The notes: a model not told the origin generated them from the letters alone. DNA of 64,000 bases from Halorarum salinum (GCF_013402875.1 NZ_CP058579.1:3038001-3102000), one strand, 5' to 3'; shown: positions 47,149-54,650, counted from the stretch's first letter. Program-made: numbers and translations.

Positions 47149-47557
47149 CGCTGGCTTCCGCGAGGTCGCCCGGTCGGGGATGGACGAGTAACGTCGGCGG
47201 GTCGTCCTCTTCGATACCGCCGAGATACAGCTCCGTGTTGTACCCTTCCTTCATGAGCCGGTGCTCGTTGTGCTCGAGTGCCGACTTGCTTGCGTGAATC
47301 TTCGCGACGCTCTGCCCCTCAACCGCGGTCGCGTCGAGTGCGAGTATGCCGGAGAGTTCCGCGGCGAACTCCTCGAGCGGCGTGTACTCAACACCACGTT
47401 GACGAACGACGACGCTCTCGTCGAAGACCGGCGCGACGCCCGTGACGTCGACGCCCCGCTCGGCGAGTTCGTGGTACGCCGCGTGGGCGGCCGCGCGCAG
47501 CGCCTCGTCGGGGATCTCCTCAAAGTCCTCTCCGAGAATTCGGAGGTGTTCAGGCAT
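47141..47557 (-). CDS. Conserved-looking small protein of the tiny-gene operon
   Basis: A 138-residue acidic protein from ATG 47557: MPEHLRILGEDFEEIPDEAL, then a helical segment AAHAAYHELAERGVDVTGVA and an alpha/beta tail (VRQRGVEYTPLEEFAAELSG, LYLGGIEEDDPPTLLVHPRP). Its start overlaps the upstream stop by eight bases. No motif recognised. Confidence 0.68.
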   Translation of the reverse strand: MPEHLRILGEDFEEIPDEALRAAAHAAYHELAERGVDVTGVAPVFDESVVVRQRGVEYTPLEEFAAELSGILALDATAVEGQSVAKIHASKSALEHNEHRLMKEGYNTELYLGGIEEDDPPTLLVHPRPGDLAEASDG

Positions 47558-47729
47558 CGTCCTCCTCAATCCGGTCGAGTAGGGCGTCGAGTTCGTCGCG
47601 GAGCTCGCGCGTCCGTTCGGCGTTCAGCGCGATCCCGCCCGGCGTCGACGTCACTCGGACACGTCCGATCTCCTCGCTGTACCACGCCTTCAGCGCCGTC
47701 CCGCTTCCCGGCGGGTCGTACTCAAACAT
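47550..47729 (-). CDS. Tiny protein, 59 residues
   Basis: Starts MFEYDPPGSGTALKAWYSEE and ends RELRDELDALLDRIEEDDA; a short strand region followed by one long acidic helix. Eight-base overlaps with both neighbours show coupled translation. Function unknown. Confidence 0.65.
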   Translation of the reverse strand: MFEYDPPGSGTALKAWYSEEIGRVRVTSTPGGIALNAERTRELRDELDALLDRIEEDDA

Positions 47730-47886
47730 CGTTACCCCTCCGGCAGCGTGGGCACGTCTCGGGCCCGTCGGGGTCGCCGAGGAACGTCACGACGCAGTCC
47801 GTGCAGTCGATCTCGGCGGCCGGCACCGACGGCGTGATCACGGCGAACTCGTCGATCGACAGCTCGGTCGGATCGCTCGCACTCAT
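47722..47886 (-). CDS. Tiny zinc-ribbon protein, 54 residues
   Basis: The C-terminal half has CTDCVVTFLGDPDGPETCPR then CRRGNDV, a CxxC...CxxC zinc ribbon. It starts at ATG 47886, which overlaps the upstream stop (ATGA). Similar in plan to the two ribbon proteins of the integrase operon. Confidence 0.68.
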   Translation of the reverse strand: MSASDPTELSIDEFAVITPSVPAAEIDCTDCVVTFLGDPDGPETCPRCRRGNDV

Positions 47887-48014
47887 GCAACCCTCCGCGT
47901 CGACGCCGTCACGCGAGCGCCGTCCTTCGAGGACGTCTCCGCATCCTCGGGGGAGGTAGTCTGGAAGGCGTCGCCCTCGTCCGGCTCGACCCGGTAGGTC
48001 GTCTCGACGGTCAT
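47883..48014 (-). CDS. Tiny acidic protein, 43 residues
   Basis: From ATG 48014: MTVETTYRVEPDEGDAFQTT, ending with TAS TRRVA. Coupled by four-base overlaps to the genes on both sides. Acidic composition typical of haloarchaeal proteins supports it. Confidence 0.58.
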   Translation of the reverse strand: MTVETTYRVEPDEGDAFQTTSPEDAETSSKDGARVTASTRRVA

Positions 48015-48238
48015 ACGTCCCCCGTGTAGCCGCGCGACGCGAACGGCGCCAGTTCGGCGATCTCCTCATCGAACGGGCCCGGTGCCGTCGCGGTTCCTCG
48101 GTCGGATTCCGATTCGTCGTCCGTCGTGTCGCGGGCTTTAACCCCCGCGGGAGTCGTAGTCGACATTGCTGGTTGATCCAGCACGGTCGAGGGCGTTCCT
48201 GCGCCCGCGGCCATTCTGCGGCCGACTCCCGTGCTCAT
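48011..48238 (-). CDS. First gene of the tiny-gene operon, 75 residues
   Basis: Starts MSTGVGRRMAAGAGTPSTVL at 48238 (an internal ATG 24 codons later is an alternative) and ends PFASRGYTGDV. A TCTATAAG box at about 48262-48269 on the minus strand, 27 bases upstream, marks the operon promoter and predicts a leaderless transcript. Function unknown. Confidence 0.6.
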   Translation of the reverse strand: MSTGVGRRMAAGAGTPSTVLDQPAMSTTTPAGVKARDTTDDESESDRGTATAPGPFDEEIAELAPFASRGYTGDV

Positions 48239-48260
48239 CTTCTAGTAGAACTTCCCCCAC

Positions 48261-48310
48261 CTTATAGATTGTGCATTATGCCCACTCGATAAGCCTATGC
48301 ACTCCATAAG
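48261..48310. promoter_or_regulatory. Inverted repeat in the divergent promoter region
   Basis: CTTATAGATTGTGCAT at 48261-48276 is mirrored by ATGCACTCCATAAG at 48297-48310: the outer CTTAT/ATAAG and inner GTGCAT/ATGCAC parts pair, with slightly different spacing. The left arm overlaps the TATA box of the leftward operon and the right arm lies just before the winged-helix gene, which is a good candidate to bind it. Confidence 0.55.
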
Positions 48311-48341
48311 GGCTAAGTGCGCATGAATGGTACTTTTGCCC

Positions 48342-48614
48342 ATGCCGCCTGCACAAGCACCGGAAGAGATGGACGCCGACGACCTGACTCGGACCGATCG
48401 CGCCATCTTGGACGTCCTCCAGGAGGGGCGCGGCGGTGACGAGCCGTGGGGGATCGCGACCAAGGGGAGGCTCGTCGACGAGACGGGGTTTTCCCGGAAC
48501 TCCGTGTACAACCGACTCGAAATCCTGGAAGTTGCCGGCTTCGTCGAAGTCATCCACGAGGGGACTCGGGAATTCAAATTCGTCGAGGATCCGCGGGAGG
48601 CCGACAATGTCTGA
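48342..48614 (+). CDS. Winged helix-turn-helix transcriptional regulator
   Basis: A 90-residue protein (ATG 48342; ATG 48327 also in frame). The body LTRTDRAILDVLQEGRGGDE, GRLVDETGFSRNSVYNRLEI, LEVAGFVEVIHEGTREFKFV is a compact winged helix of the kind frequent in haloviruses. It is divergent from the tiny-gene operon across the inverted repeat and heads a rightward operon. Confidence 0.82.
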   Translation: MPPAQAPEEMDADDLTRTDRAILDVLQEGRGGDEPWGIATKGRLVDETGFSRNSVYNRLEILEVAGFVEVIHEGTREFKFVEDPREADNV

Positions 48615-49212
48615 GACTGCCTCGGCTGTTGACTGGCCGCCGAACTTTGAGCACCGATCGCCTCAGGAGCGCTCCCGGAACCGCAACTTCGACGTTACCC
48701 TCGCCCGCGCGTTCGACGACCTCGAGGCGGAGCTGGAGCGCGTTGGCGTTGACGACTTCCGCTACTCGTTCGATGCCGAAGCGCGGAAAACGGACAGCCG
48801 TCCCTACGCCCGAGCGAACCCGGACGACCCAAGTTTCGTCCTCCGATGGACGATGGATGGCAAGCAGTACGCGGTCGGCTGTGATGCCTACTCGCGGCTC
48901 CGAGACAACGTCCGGACCGTTGGACTGTACGTCCGCGAGAAGCGGAAGATGGAGTCCCGCCCGGTGGCGACTGGGGAGTCGGAGTTCGCGAACGCTCGCC
49001 TCCCGCCAGGTGACGATGAGGCTGAGTCGGTCGTGGTGGCCGAGCCGGCGCCCGACCCCCACGAAGTCCTGGGCGTCACCGAGGACGCGGAGGAGGCGGT
49101 CGTGAAGGCGGCTGCGCGGCGGCTGAAGGCCGACCGTCACCCGGACAGCGGCGGGAGTACCGAGGAGTTCCAGCGCGTCGTGAAGGCCGAGGAGGCGCTT
49201 CTCGATGGCTGA
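48607..49212 (+). CDS. J-domain (DnaJ-like) protein
   Basis: A 201-residue protein. Residues 1-140 are a unique N-terminal region (RSRNRNFDVTLARAFDDLEA, YAVGCDAYSRLRDNVRTVGL). The C-terminal 55 residues are a J domain: DPHEVLGVTEDAEEAVVKAA, ARRLKADRHPDSGG with the HPD tripeptide, then FQRVVKAEEALLDG. J domains recruit and stimulate Hsp70 (DnaK), so the protein may direct the host chaperone during virus replication or assembly. It overlaps the wHTH gene by eight bases and the next gene by eight. Confidence 0.82.
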   Translation: MSETASAVDWPPNFEHRSPQERSRNRNFDVTLARAFDDLEAELERVGVDDFRYSFDAEARKTDSRPYARANPDDPSFVLRWTMDGKQYAVGCDAYSRLRDNVRTVGLYVREKRKMESRPVATGESEFANARLPPGDDEAESVVVAEPAPDPHEVLGVTEDAEEAVVKAAARRLKADRHPDSGGSTEEFQRVVKAEEALLDG

Positions 49213-49630
49213 CCGTGCAGACTACGAGGGGGACATTCCTCAACGACGGTTCCAAAACGGCTGGAAGAAGTTCCACGCCGAACGCGATTGCGGAGCGCAA
49301 ACCGTCTGGTACATCGAGAACGCGTGGATGCACGCGGACCCGTGGACCCTCTACTGTTGCCGGTGCACCTCGGCGGTCCACGAGGACGAAGTGCTGTTCG
49401 TCAATGACTCGTGGTTCAACGAGTTCAACGAAGAGCACGGATACCGTGGCTCATTCGAGGACTTCACGCTTAGTGAGGACCGGGTATTGGAACTCGGACC
49501 GGACCCTGACGGTGAAGGCCTCATCGAAGGAATTGCGGACCAGCAAGAGGAGTGCAACGATAGGCGAGACGAGCACAGGGAACGACTGAAAGAGGCCGGG
49601 GTGCCGCATCTCCAGGAGGAAGGCGATTGA
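49205..49630 (+). CDS. Small protein with CxxC pair, function unknown
   Basis: A 141-residue protein: MADRADYEGDIPQRRFQNGW, with Cys29 (ERDCGAQTVW) and CCRC at about 52 (TLYCCRCTSAVHEDEV), which could form a metal site. The C terminus is a charged helix. Coupled to the J-domain gene by an eight-base overlap. Confidence 0.68.
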   Translation: MADRADYEGDIPQRRFQNGWKKFHAERDCGAQTVWYIENAWMHADPWTLYCCRCTSAVHEDEVLFVNDSWFNEFNEEHGYRGSFEDFTLSEDRVLELGPDPDGEGLIEGIADQQEECNDRRDEHRERLKEAGVPHLQEEGD

Positions 49631-49749
49631 ATCGTTTTCCTGGTCTTGGGGAGTGGCTTCGAGATCTGGGTCAGTCGGGAGGGGAAGTTCGACCCACATC
49701 TCCGATAGGCAGCCCTACTGTTATCCGCCTGAATCCCCTACCATGATAT

Positions 49750-50082
49750 ATGGCAGATGATAAACAGGGCCGAGATGAGCAAGCGGATGATCAAAAACGT
49801 CGCCAGCGAGAGCGGATGCAAGAGGAGGCACGTACCCGCGCCGATGAAGAAGAGCCGATGCGCGTCGACTCTGGTGAGGGGCTTGGTGATCTTGATGAAG
49901 CGCTCAAATCGCACGACTATCCAGCCACGACAAATGAGTTGGTTGAGGCCTATGGCGATTATGAACTTGAAACTCAGGGCGGCAAGAAATCCCTGGAGGA
50001 CGTGCTCGCTTCAACTGATGATGAAATGTATGACTCAGCCGAGGACGTTCACAGACGGCTACTGGAACTCATAGGCCGATAG
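49750..50082 (+). CDS. DUF5789-like small acidic protein
   Basis: A 110-residue protein with a charged N-terminal helix (DDQKRRQRERMQEEARTRAD) and a C-terminal part LDEALKSHDYPATTNELVEA, GDYELETQGGKKSLEDVLAS that resembles the DUF5789/DUF2795 type of small haloarchaeal proteins. It has lower GC than the host. Function unknown. Confidence 0.65.
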   Translation: MADDKQGRDEQADDQKRRQRERMQEEARTRADEEEPMRVDSGEGLGDLDEALKSHDYPATTNELVEAYGDYELETQGGKKSLEDVLASTDDEMYDSAEDVHRRLLELIGR

Positions 50083-50221
50083 CACAACGGTCCAACACAC
50101 TCATCTCGCAAATTGGACCGCCCGTGCTGAGATAAACGCCGTCTGTGGTTACCTCTCTGCTGAATCCACACGACGAGTTCGGCGCCGAAACAATCACAAT
50201 CCTGGCGGTGGTGTGACAGCC

Positions 50222-50380
50222 ATGGATGAAGACAGCCTCGAAGCTGACACGGATCGATACTGCCCCGACTGCATGTACGAAGTATACTCCGGCGACGGGA
50301 ACTACTTCTGTAATAACTGCAACGCCGTCGTCCCATACTCCGACGCCGTCAAAGGCGACGACATTCACGCCTCGACGTAG
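50222..50380 (+). CDS. Tiny zinc-ribbon protein, 52 residues
   Basis: Starts MDEDSLEADTDRYCPDCMYE and continues with YFCNNCNAVVPYSDAVKG; CPDC and CNNC give a four-cysteine zinc ribbon. ATG 50222 is the first start after an untranslated gap. Ribbon proteins of this size are common in haloviruses. Confidence 0.7.
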   Translation: MDEDSLEADTDRYCPDCMYEVYSGDGNYFCNNCNAVVPYSDAVKGDDIHAST

Positions 50381-50427
50381 GTGGCTCTGCCCCCAGCACT
50401 AATTAGAGGGTGGCCGAACAGGCGACC

Positions 50428-50580
50428 ATGCCCACCGGAAGCGACCACGCCTGGAACGCACAGGTCGAGCTCAACCAGATCGACGAAGACGAGTATTCAC
50501 AGGCCACGCGCGACCTCCTCGACAACTGTCGCGAGGCGGTCGAAGACCTCGCCGTCGAGTTAGAACTCGAAGAGGCGTAA
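50428..50580 (+). CDS. Tiny acidic helical protein, 50 residues
   Basis: Reads MPTGSDHAWNAQVELNQIDE and ends CREAVEDLAVELELEEA. A helix-rich, acidic sequence typical of small haloarchaeal proteins; spaced 47 bases from the ribbon gene. Unknown function. Confidence 0.58.
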   Translation: MPTGSDHAWNAQVELNQIDEDEYSQATRDLLDNCREAVEDLAVELELEEA

Positions 50581-50659
50581 TCCAGTCCATCACGCCTTAA
50601 CACACCCGGGGAAAGCCTATCCGGCTCCATCCCGTGGTATGGTTCGTGGCTGAAATAGG

Positions 50660-51325
50660 ATGACACGCAACAGCCATCAGGACGCCATTTCGGAAGCCCA
50701 GTTCGACCGCCTCATGAAGGCGGCACGTGACATGCCCTCCCCCTACAGCGAGGAGTGTGAGTTCATCCTCATCACCGCCGGCAGGCTGGGGATGCGCGCC
50801 GGCGAGTTGTGCCATCTCACGCCCGAGTGGCTCAACACCGAGCGGTCGCTGATCGAGGTGCCCAGACACGACCCCTGCACCAAGGGGAAGCACGGCGAGA
50901 TCTGCGGCTACTGCGCGAAGCAAGCGGCCTCGGCCGCCGAGCACGATGAGGACAAGACCATCCTCGACGCGATGGAGCAGCGGTGGGAGCCCAAGACCGA
51001 CCACGCGGTCCGCGCCATCCCGTACGACTTCGACGAGGCACTGGCCGAGCGTCTCGAGGAGCTGGTCGACGACGGTGGCTACCGCCGGAGTCGGGTGTCG
51101 GTGAACCGGCGGGTGGACCGCGTCGTTGAAGCGGCCGGGATGGACTCCGCGGGCATCTACCCGCATGCTCTGAGGGCCACGGCGAGCACGTTTCACGCCT
51201 GCCGTGGGCTCCCGCCGTCGGCACTCCAGAGCTTCATGGGCTGGGCGGACCTGAGTGTGGCGAACAAGTACGTCAGGCTGTCAGGGGAGCAGACGGCCCG
51301 GGCGCTTCGGGAGACGCACTCGTAG
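50660..51325 (+). CDS. Short tyrosine recombinase (catalytic domain only)
   Basis: A 221-residue protein made of the catalytic domain of a tyrosine recombinase without the usual core-binding domain: Arg46 in RLGMRAGELCHLTPEWLN, Lys112 in WEPKTDHAVRAIPY, His169 and Arg172 in YPHALRATASTFHA, and Tyr204 in VANKYVRLSG. A cysteine cluster (Cys73, Cys82, Cys85) sits in DPCTKGKHGEICGYCAKQ. It is second to the integrase at 38648 and may act in inversion, resolution or excision. Confidence 0.88.
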   Translation: MTRNSHQDAISEAQFDRLMKAARDMPSPYSEECEFILITAGRLGMRAGELCHLTPEWLNTERSLIEVPRHDPCTKGKHGEICGYCAKQAASAAEHDEDKTILDAMEQRWEPKTDHAVRAIPYDFDEALAERLEELVDDGGYRRSRVSVNRRVDRVVEAAGMDSAGIYPHALRATASTFHACRGLPPSALQSFMGWADLSVANKYVRLSGEQTARALRETHS

Positions 51326-51391
51326 CGCCGCCGCTGTTCACTTCTCAACGGTGTAGCCCAGCCCCGGACAGACCAATTCCCGGTGCCGTAC

Positions 51392-51577
51392 TTAGAAACC
51401 GGGGGAGAGCGCTGCCCGCCTCGACCGTTCGCCCCACAGAACGAGCACGAGACCAAGCACGATCATGATCCCGCCCAGGGCCGCATTACCAGCCATGGCG
51501 AACAGCCCGCCGAATATCAGTATGAATCCGAGCCCGTACCCCACGATCGTACCGACGGCACCTCCGATGAATCCCAT
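51392..51577 (-). CDS. Small two-helix membrane protein
   Basis: A 61-residue protein: MGFIGGAVGTIVGYGLGFIL and AALGGIMIVLGLVLVLWGER are the two hydrophobic helices. A CTTATTAG box about 26 bases upstream suggests a leaderless transcript. Possibly a superinfection or lysis-related membrane protein, but that is a guess. Confidence 0.68.
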   Translation of the reverse strand: MGFIGGAVGTIVGYGLGFILIFGGLFAMAGNAALGGIMIVLGLVLVLWGERSRRAALSPGF

Positions 51578-51656
51578 AAACGAATCAGTACGTGGTAACT
51601 AATAAGCAATCAGGATAGTTGACACTGTTTCGTGTACGATTACATGATATCTATAT

Positions 51657-51899
51657 CTATTTACTAAACAACTGCTCCGCCTGCTCCTCGACCGCCTTGT
51701 ACGGTTCTACTTTCACCGAATCATACACTTTCACCACGCGGGTGAGGCGCACCTTTTCCTGTCGCTGACGGGAGAGCTGCCCCATGGACGAAATTGGCGT
51801 AGTAAACTCGGATGGCTCCACCGAGGACCTCACCGACGTCTTTCGCACGTCAGACGCGTGTACGACACGTTTCGGGTGGAACCTGCTCACATAGCCCAT
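51657..51899 (-). CDS. Small basic protein, function unknown
   Basis: An 80-residue protein from ATG 51899: MGYVSRFHPKRVVHASDVRK, and a C-terminal stretch RLTRVVKVYDSVKVEPYKAV. It is basic, unlike most proteins here. A sequence encoding the KVxDSVKV part recurs at 52421-52450. No family recognised; it may be a nucleic-acid binder. Confidence 0.5.
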   Translation of the reverse strand: MGYVSRFHPKRVVHASDVRKTSVRSSVEPSEFTTPISSMGQLSRQRQEKVRLTRVVKVYDSVKVEPYKAVEEQAEQLFSK

Positions 51900-52006
51900 A
51901 TCCGCTCCTCTGGAAATCAAGGTGACATGAGCGGCCAACATGACGTCTTGGGCGCCCAGCCACTTCCGTGGGGTGTGCTCTTCACGACAGAGACCAATAA
52001 GACCGT

Positions 52007-52213
52007 ATGAACATTACCGACGCGTCTCAACAAATCGTCCGCATTGTCGAGATGAACACTACCGAGAAGCAGCCGGATACCGCGGCCAGCCACACCATTC
52101 TCCAGATCGCGACGGGGGCCGGACTGTCGCTCCCCGAAGCGAACACCGCACTGAACCACGCCGTAGAACAGGGCACGCTCGTCGAGGAGAACGGGCGCTA
52201 TCGGGTAGCATGA
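52007..52213 (+). CDS. Small winged-helix-like protein, 68 residues
   Basis: MNITDASQQIVRIVEMNTTE is followed by AASHTILQIATGAGLSLPEA and NHAVEQGTLVEENGRYRVA, which form a short winged helix ending in a typical wing. A promoter lies in the preceding AT-rich bases. Possibly a regulator. Confidence 0.65.
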   Translation: MNITDASQQIVRIVEMNTTEKQPDTAASHTILQIATGAGLSLPEANTALNHAVEQGTLVEENGRYRVA

Positions 52214-52290
52214 CCAGAGGCAAGCTTCGGCTCCCCGCGGGGACGGTCGACGTCGTCACGGACGCAGTGGCGGTCTTCCGATCGCGATAG
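52210..52290 (+). CDS. Possible 26-residue peptide
   Basis: An ATG overlapping the previous stop (ATGA) opens a short frame MTRGKLRLPAGTVDVVTDAV ending FRSR. The overlap fits the coupled style of the element, but the frame is too short to support further. Confidence 0.3.
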   Translation: MTRGKLRLPAGTVDVVTDAVAVFRSR

Positions 52291-52420
52291 CTGTCGCTGG
52301 TCACTATCGACTGGTAGCCACCGACGAACAATGGTGTCGCCACTGCCATCCCTACTGGGGCGCTCTACCACCCCGTGCGCCCCATTTGCCATCAAGTACC
52401 TCATTAGATCGACCAGTATC

Positions 52421-52450
52421 TACTTTCACCGAATCCAATACTTTCACCGC
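52421..52450. repeat. Second copy of a gene 3' motif
   Basis: The plus-strand sequence starting TCTACTTTCACCGAATC at 52420 repeats 17 bases exactly from the 80-residue gene (about 51706-51722), and a second ACTTTCACC follows in both. On the minus strand it would encode AVKVLDSVKVD, close to VVKVYDSVKVE of that gene. It looks like a remnant of a duplicated paralogue in a non-coding gap. Confidence 0.55.
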
Positions 52451-52497
52451 GGGCCTCCGGCTCACCACTTAGTCGCCACGTGGTAACTACCCCGTCT

Positions 52498-52773
52498 ATG
52501 GGCAAGACCAATCCAACGTACCGCGACCGCCTGAACGCCTGGGAAGACGACTGGCAGTCCTTCCGGCAAGCACTCCGCGCCCCACGTCGCGAGTACTTCG
52601 ACGAACTGCTCGTCATGGCGAACGAACTGTCGATGGCCGCCGGCTACCAAAACACGGCCGACTTCGCGACGCCACTCCTGGTGAGTGTGTGCGTCCGCCA
52701 GCAGGAGGAGATCGCCGCGCTCCAGGCACGCCTCGACGATGTAGACACGACTCCGGAGGTGGCCGATGCTTGA
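52498..52773 (+). CDS. Conserved haloarchaeal small protein (mobile-element family)
   Basis: A 91-residue protein starting MGKTNPTYRDRLNAWEDDWQ, then FRQALRAPRREYFDELLVMA and GYQNTADFATPLLVSVCVRQ. This MGKTNPTYRDRL start and helical body recur in many haloarchaeal plasmids and proviruses. Function unknown. It starts a three-gene overlapping operon with the two genes downstream. Confidence 0.75.
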   Translation: MGKTNPTYRDRLNAWEDDWQSFRQALRAPRREYFDELLVMANELSMAAGYQNTADFATPLLVSVCVRQQEEIAALQARLDDVDTTPEVADA

Positions 52774-52999
52774 GGCGGCCGAGATCGGGAAACTCGAGGA
52801 TGTCGAGATTCACCACCACGCAGAGGACGTGAAGGCCGTCCGTCTCATCGGTGCCGAGGGCACAGCCGAGGTGGAGATCACCGACGAGTCGATGTCGATG
52901 TTCGTCGAGGTCGCCGAGGACGTCTTTGGCGCGATCCACGCCGACATGGCGAACCTCCGGGATACATTCGACCGCTGGGAGCCCGCCGATGACTGGTAA
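52766..52999 (+). CDS. Small acidic protein, 77 residues
   Basis: Begins MLEAAEIGKLEDVEIHHHAE and ends DTFDRWEPADDW, an alpha/beta sequence with strands VKAVRLIGAEGTAEVEIT. It overlaps both neighbours (8 and 11 bases), so it is translated together with the RecA-like gene. No family recognised. Confidence 0.7.
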   Translation: MLEAAEIGKLEDVEIHHHAEDVKAVRLIGAEGTAEVEITDESMSMFVEVAEDVFGAIHADMANLRDTFDRWEPADDW

Positions 53000-53675
53000 C
53001 CGGCTCCCCGAGACGATCCCCGACCTCGAACCGGGCGTGACGCTCCTCGAGACGCCTCGTCGGCGCTCGGCTGCGCTCCAGCAGCTCGTCGTCTCGCATC
53101 TCGTCGACGGACAGACGCGCCAGGGCTGGTGGGTGGACAGCGGCAACGCGTTCGCGACGCAGTCGCTCTACGAACTCACGCCCGGCGACCATGTTCTCGA
53201 ACACCTCCAGGTCGGGCGGGCGTTCACCGCCTACCAGCACGGGTCGCTGGTTCGCGAGACCATTCGGCGGACGTCCCAGCGGACCGAGTTGGTCGTCGTC
53301 TCGAACGCGCCCTACTACTACCGCGACGACGAGGTGCAGCGGACGACCGCCGAGCGGTTGTTCGCCTCCGTGATGGAACTCCTTGAGAGGCTGGCGGAGG
53401 CGTGCTCGGTGCCCGTGTTGGTGACCATCTCGGAGGAGGACGCGTTCACGGACGTCGTTCGCGAGCACGCCGATCGGGAGCTCCGGAGTCGCGAGACGAC
53501 CGAGGGTATTGTCTATGTGGGCGAGGACTTCGAGACGGAGGTATTCTGGCGCGAGGGGTACTTCCAGACGACGATCCCCTACTGGGTCCGTTTGCTCGGT
53601 GTATTGGGCGACGGCGAGGACGTCTATGAGGCGCCGGGGCTGTACGAGGAGCCCGGATTAGGGGCGTGGGGATGA
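52989..53675 (+). CDS. RecA/RadA-fold protein lacking the P-loop
   Basis: A 228-residue protein following the RecA/RadA core order: first strand GVTLLE, then, where Walker A should be, ETPRRRSAALQQL with no GxxxxGK; WWVDSGNAFATQSLYELT; VLEHLQVGRAFTAYQHGSLV, like the VARAF segment of RadA; and ELVVVSNAPYYYRDDEV, MELLERLAEACSVPVLVTIS matching the Walker B region and following helix. Without the P-loop it should not hydrolyse ATP alone; it may modulate host RadA. Its last 18 codons recur at 54651-54705. Confidence 0.75.
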   Translation: MTGNRLPETIPDLEPGVTLLETPRRRSAALQQLVVSHLVDGQTRQGWWVDSGNAFATQSLYELTPGDHVLEHLQVGRAFTAYQHGSLVRETIRRTSQRTELVVVSNAPYYYRDDEVQRTTAERLFASVMELLERLAEACSVPVLVTISEEDAFTDVVREHADRELRSRETTEGIVYVGEDFETEVFWREGYFQTTIPYWVRLLGVLGDGEDVYEAPGLYEEPGLGAWG

Positions 53676-53759
53676 ACGGCAACGGGAAGAATGATGTCCG
53701 ACGCAAAAGACGATTGAGAACGATCGCCGTTTCCCTGACTATTACTCTATCAGATCGAC

Positions 53760-54425
53760 TTAGTCGTCTGCCGAGACGGTGCGGCTCTCCAGTGCGTCAA
53801 CCACGTCCTCGGAGGTAGCGAGTGTCCCGACGCTCGTTCCCATGATCGTACAGACGGTCTCGTGGATTTCCTGGGCATCGCGCGATCCGAATCCCTGGTC
53901 CGGGTAGTCGAACGTGCCGGTGAGATCCGCGAGGAAGACGACGTCGTAATCGCGGAACTGCGCCTCCCGCGCGGTCATCGCACAGCAGTTCTCCGTCGTG
54001 ACACCCGTGATGATGACCGTCTCGATGCCGGCGTTCCGGAGGATCGTATCGAGGTCCGTTCCGTAGAAACCACTGTATCGGTGTTTCTTGATGACGAGTT
54101 CGTCCTCCTTCGGTCGGACCTCATCGTAGATTTCGATGCCTCGCGTCCCGTCGACGAGTCCATCTTGATTTGCGATGGGTGGCCAGATGTCGGCCATGGT
54201 GCCCATGTCGCACCCAGATTCTCGGTGTGCATGGGTGGTATAGACGACCTCCATGCCGGTGTCTCGACACTCGTCGAGGAACGTCGCCATCTTGTCCACG
54301 AACTGTCTACCCTCCGTTTCGAGCGGGGCGCCCTCCTCGACGAAGTCGTTCTCCATGTCGACGACGATGACCGCCGTCGAGTCCGAATCGAGACTCAGGT
54401 CCGCACTCACATCTTCCAGACCCAT
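53760..54425 (-). CDS. Isochorismatase-family cysteine hydrolase
   Basis: A 221-residue protein from ATG 54425. The catalytic triad is visible: Asp23 in VVDMENDFVE, Lys114 in IKKHRYSGFYGTDL and Cys147 in TGVTTENCCAMTAREAQF. The metal-contact pattern and length are those of nicotinamidase, isochorismatase and related amidases that cut small amides or enol ethers. Substrate unknown; an N-terminal 15-residue acidic extension precedes the core. It is an accessory metabolic gene inside the provirus, leftward against the surrounding operon. Confidence 0.9.
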   Translation of the reverse strand: MGLEDVSADLSLDSDSTAVIVVDMENDFVEEGAPLETEGRQFVDKMATFLDECRDTGMEVVYTTHAHRESGCDMGTMADIWPPIANQDGLVDGTRGIEIYDEVRPKEDELVIKKHRYSGFYGTDLDTILRNAGIETVIITGVTTENCCAMTAREAQFRDYDVVFLADLTGTFDYPDQGFGSRDAQEIHETVCTIMGTSVGTLATSEDVVDALESRTVSADD

Positions 54426-54650
54426 ACAGTATGAGTCGTCGTAACTGCGGGAAGACCTCTTGGGATGCGGCAGAGTAGGGGATCTCTTTAGTAACAGCTC
54501 CCGAACGTGCGTGTCTTTGTAACTGCTTAATGGTCGAACAGTGATCACGGCCGAGGCCATCGGTCGGGGGGTGCTTCGGAACGGCGCAGGCTGTGTCGCG
54601 GAACGCTGGTTCTGGCCCGCCGAGGCTTCTCAACTCGGCGAGGAGGAGAA

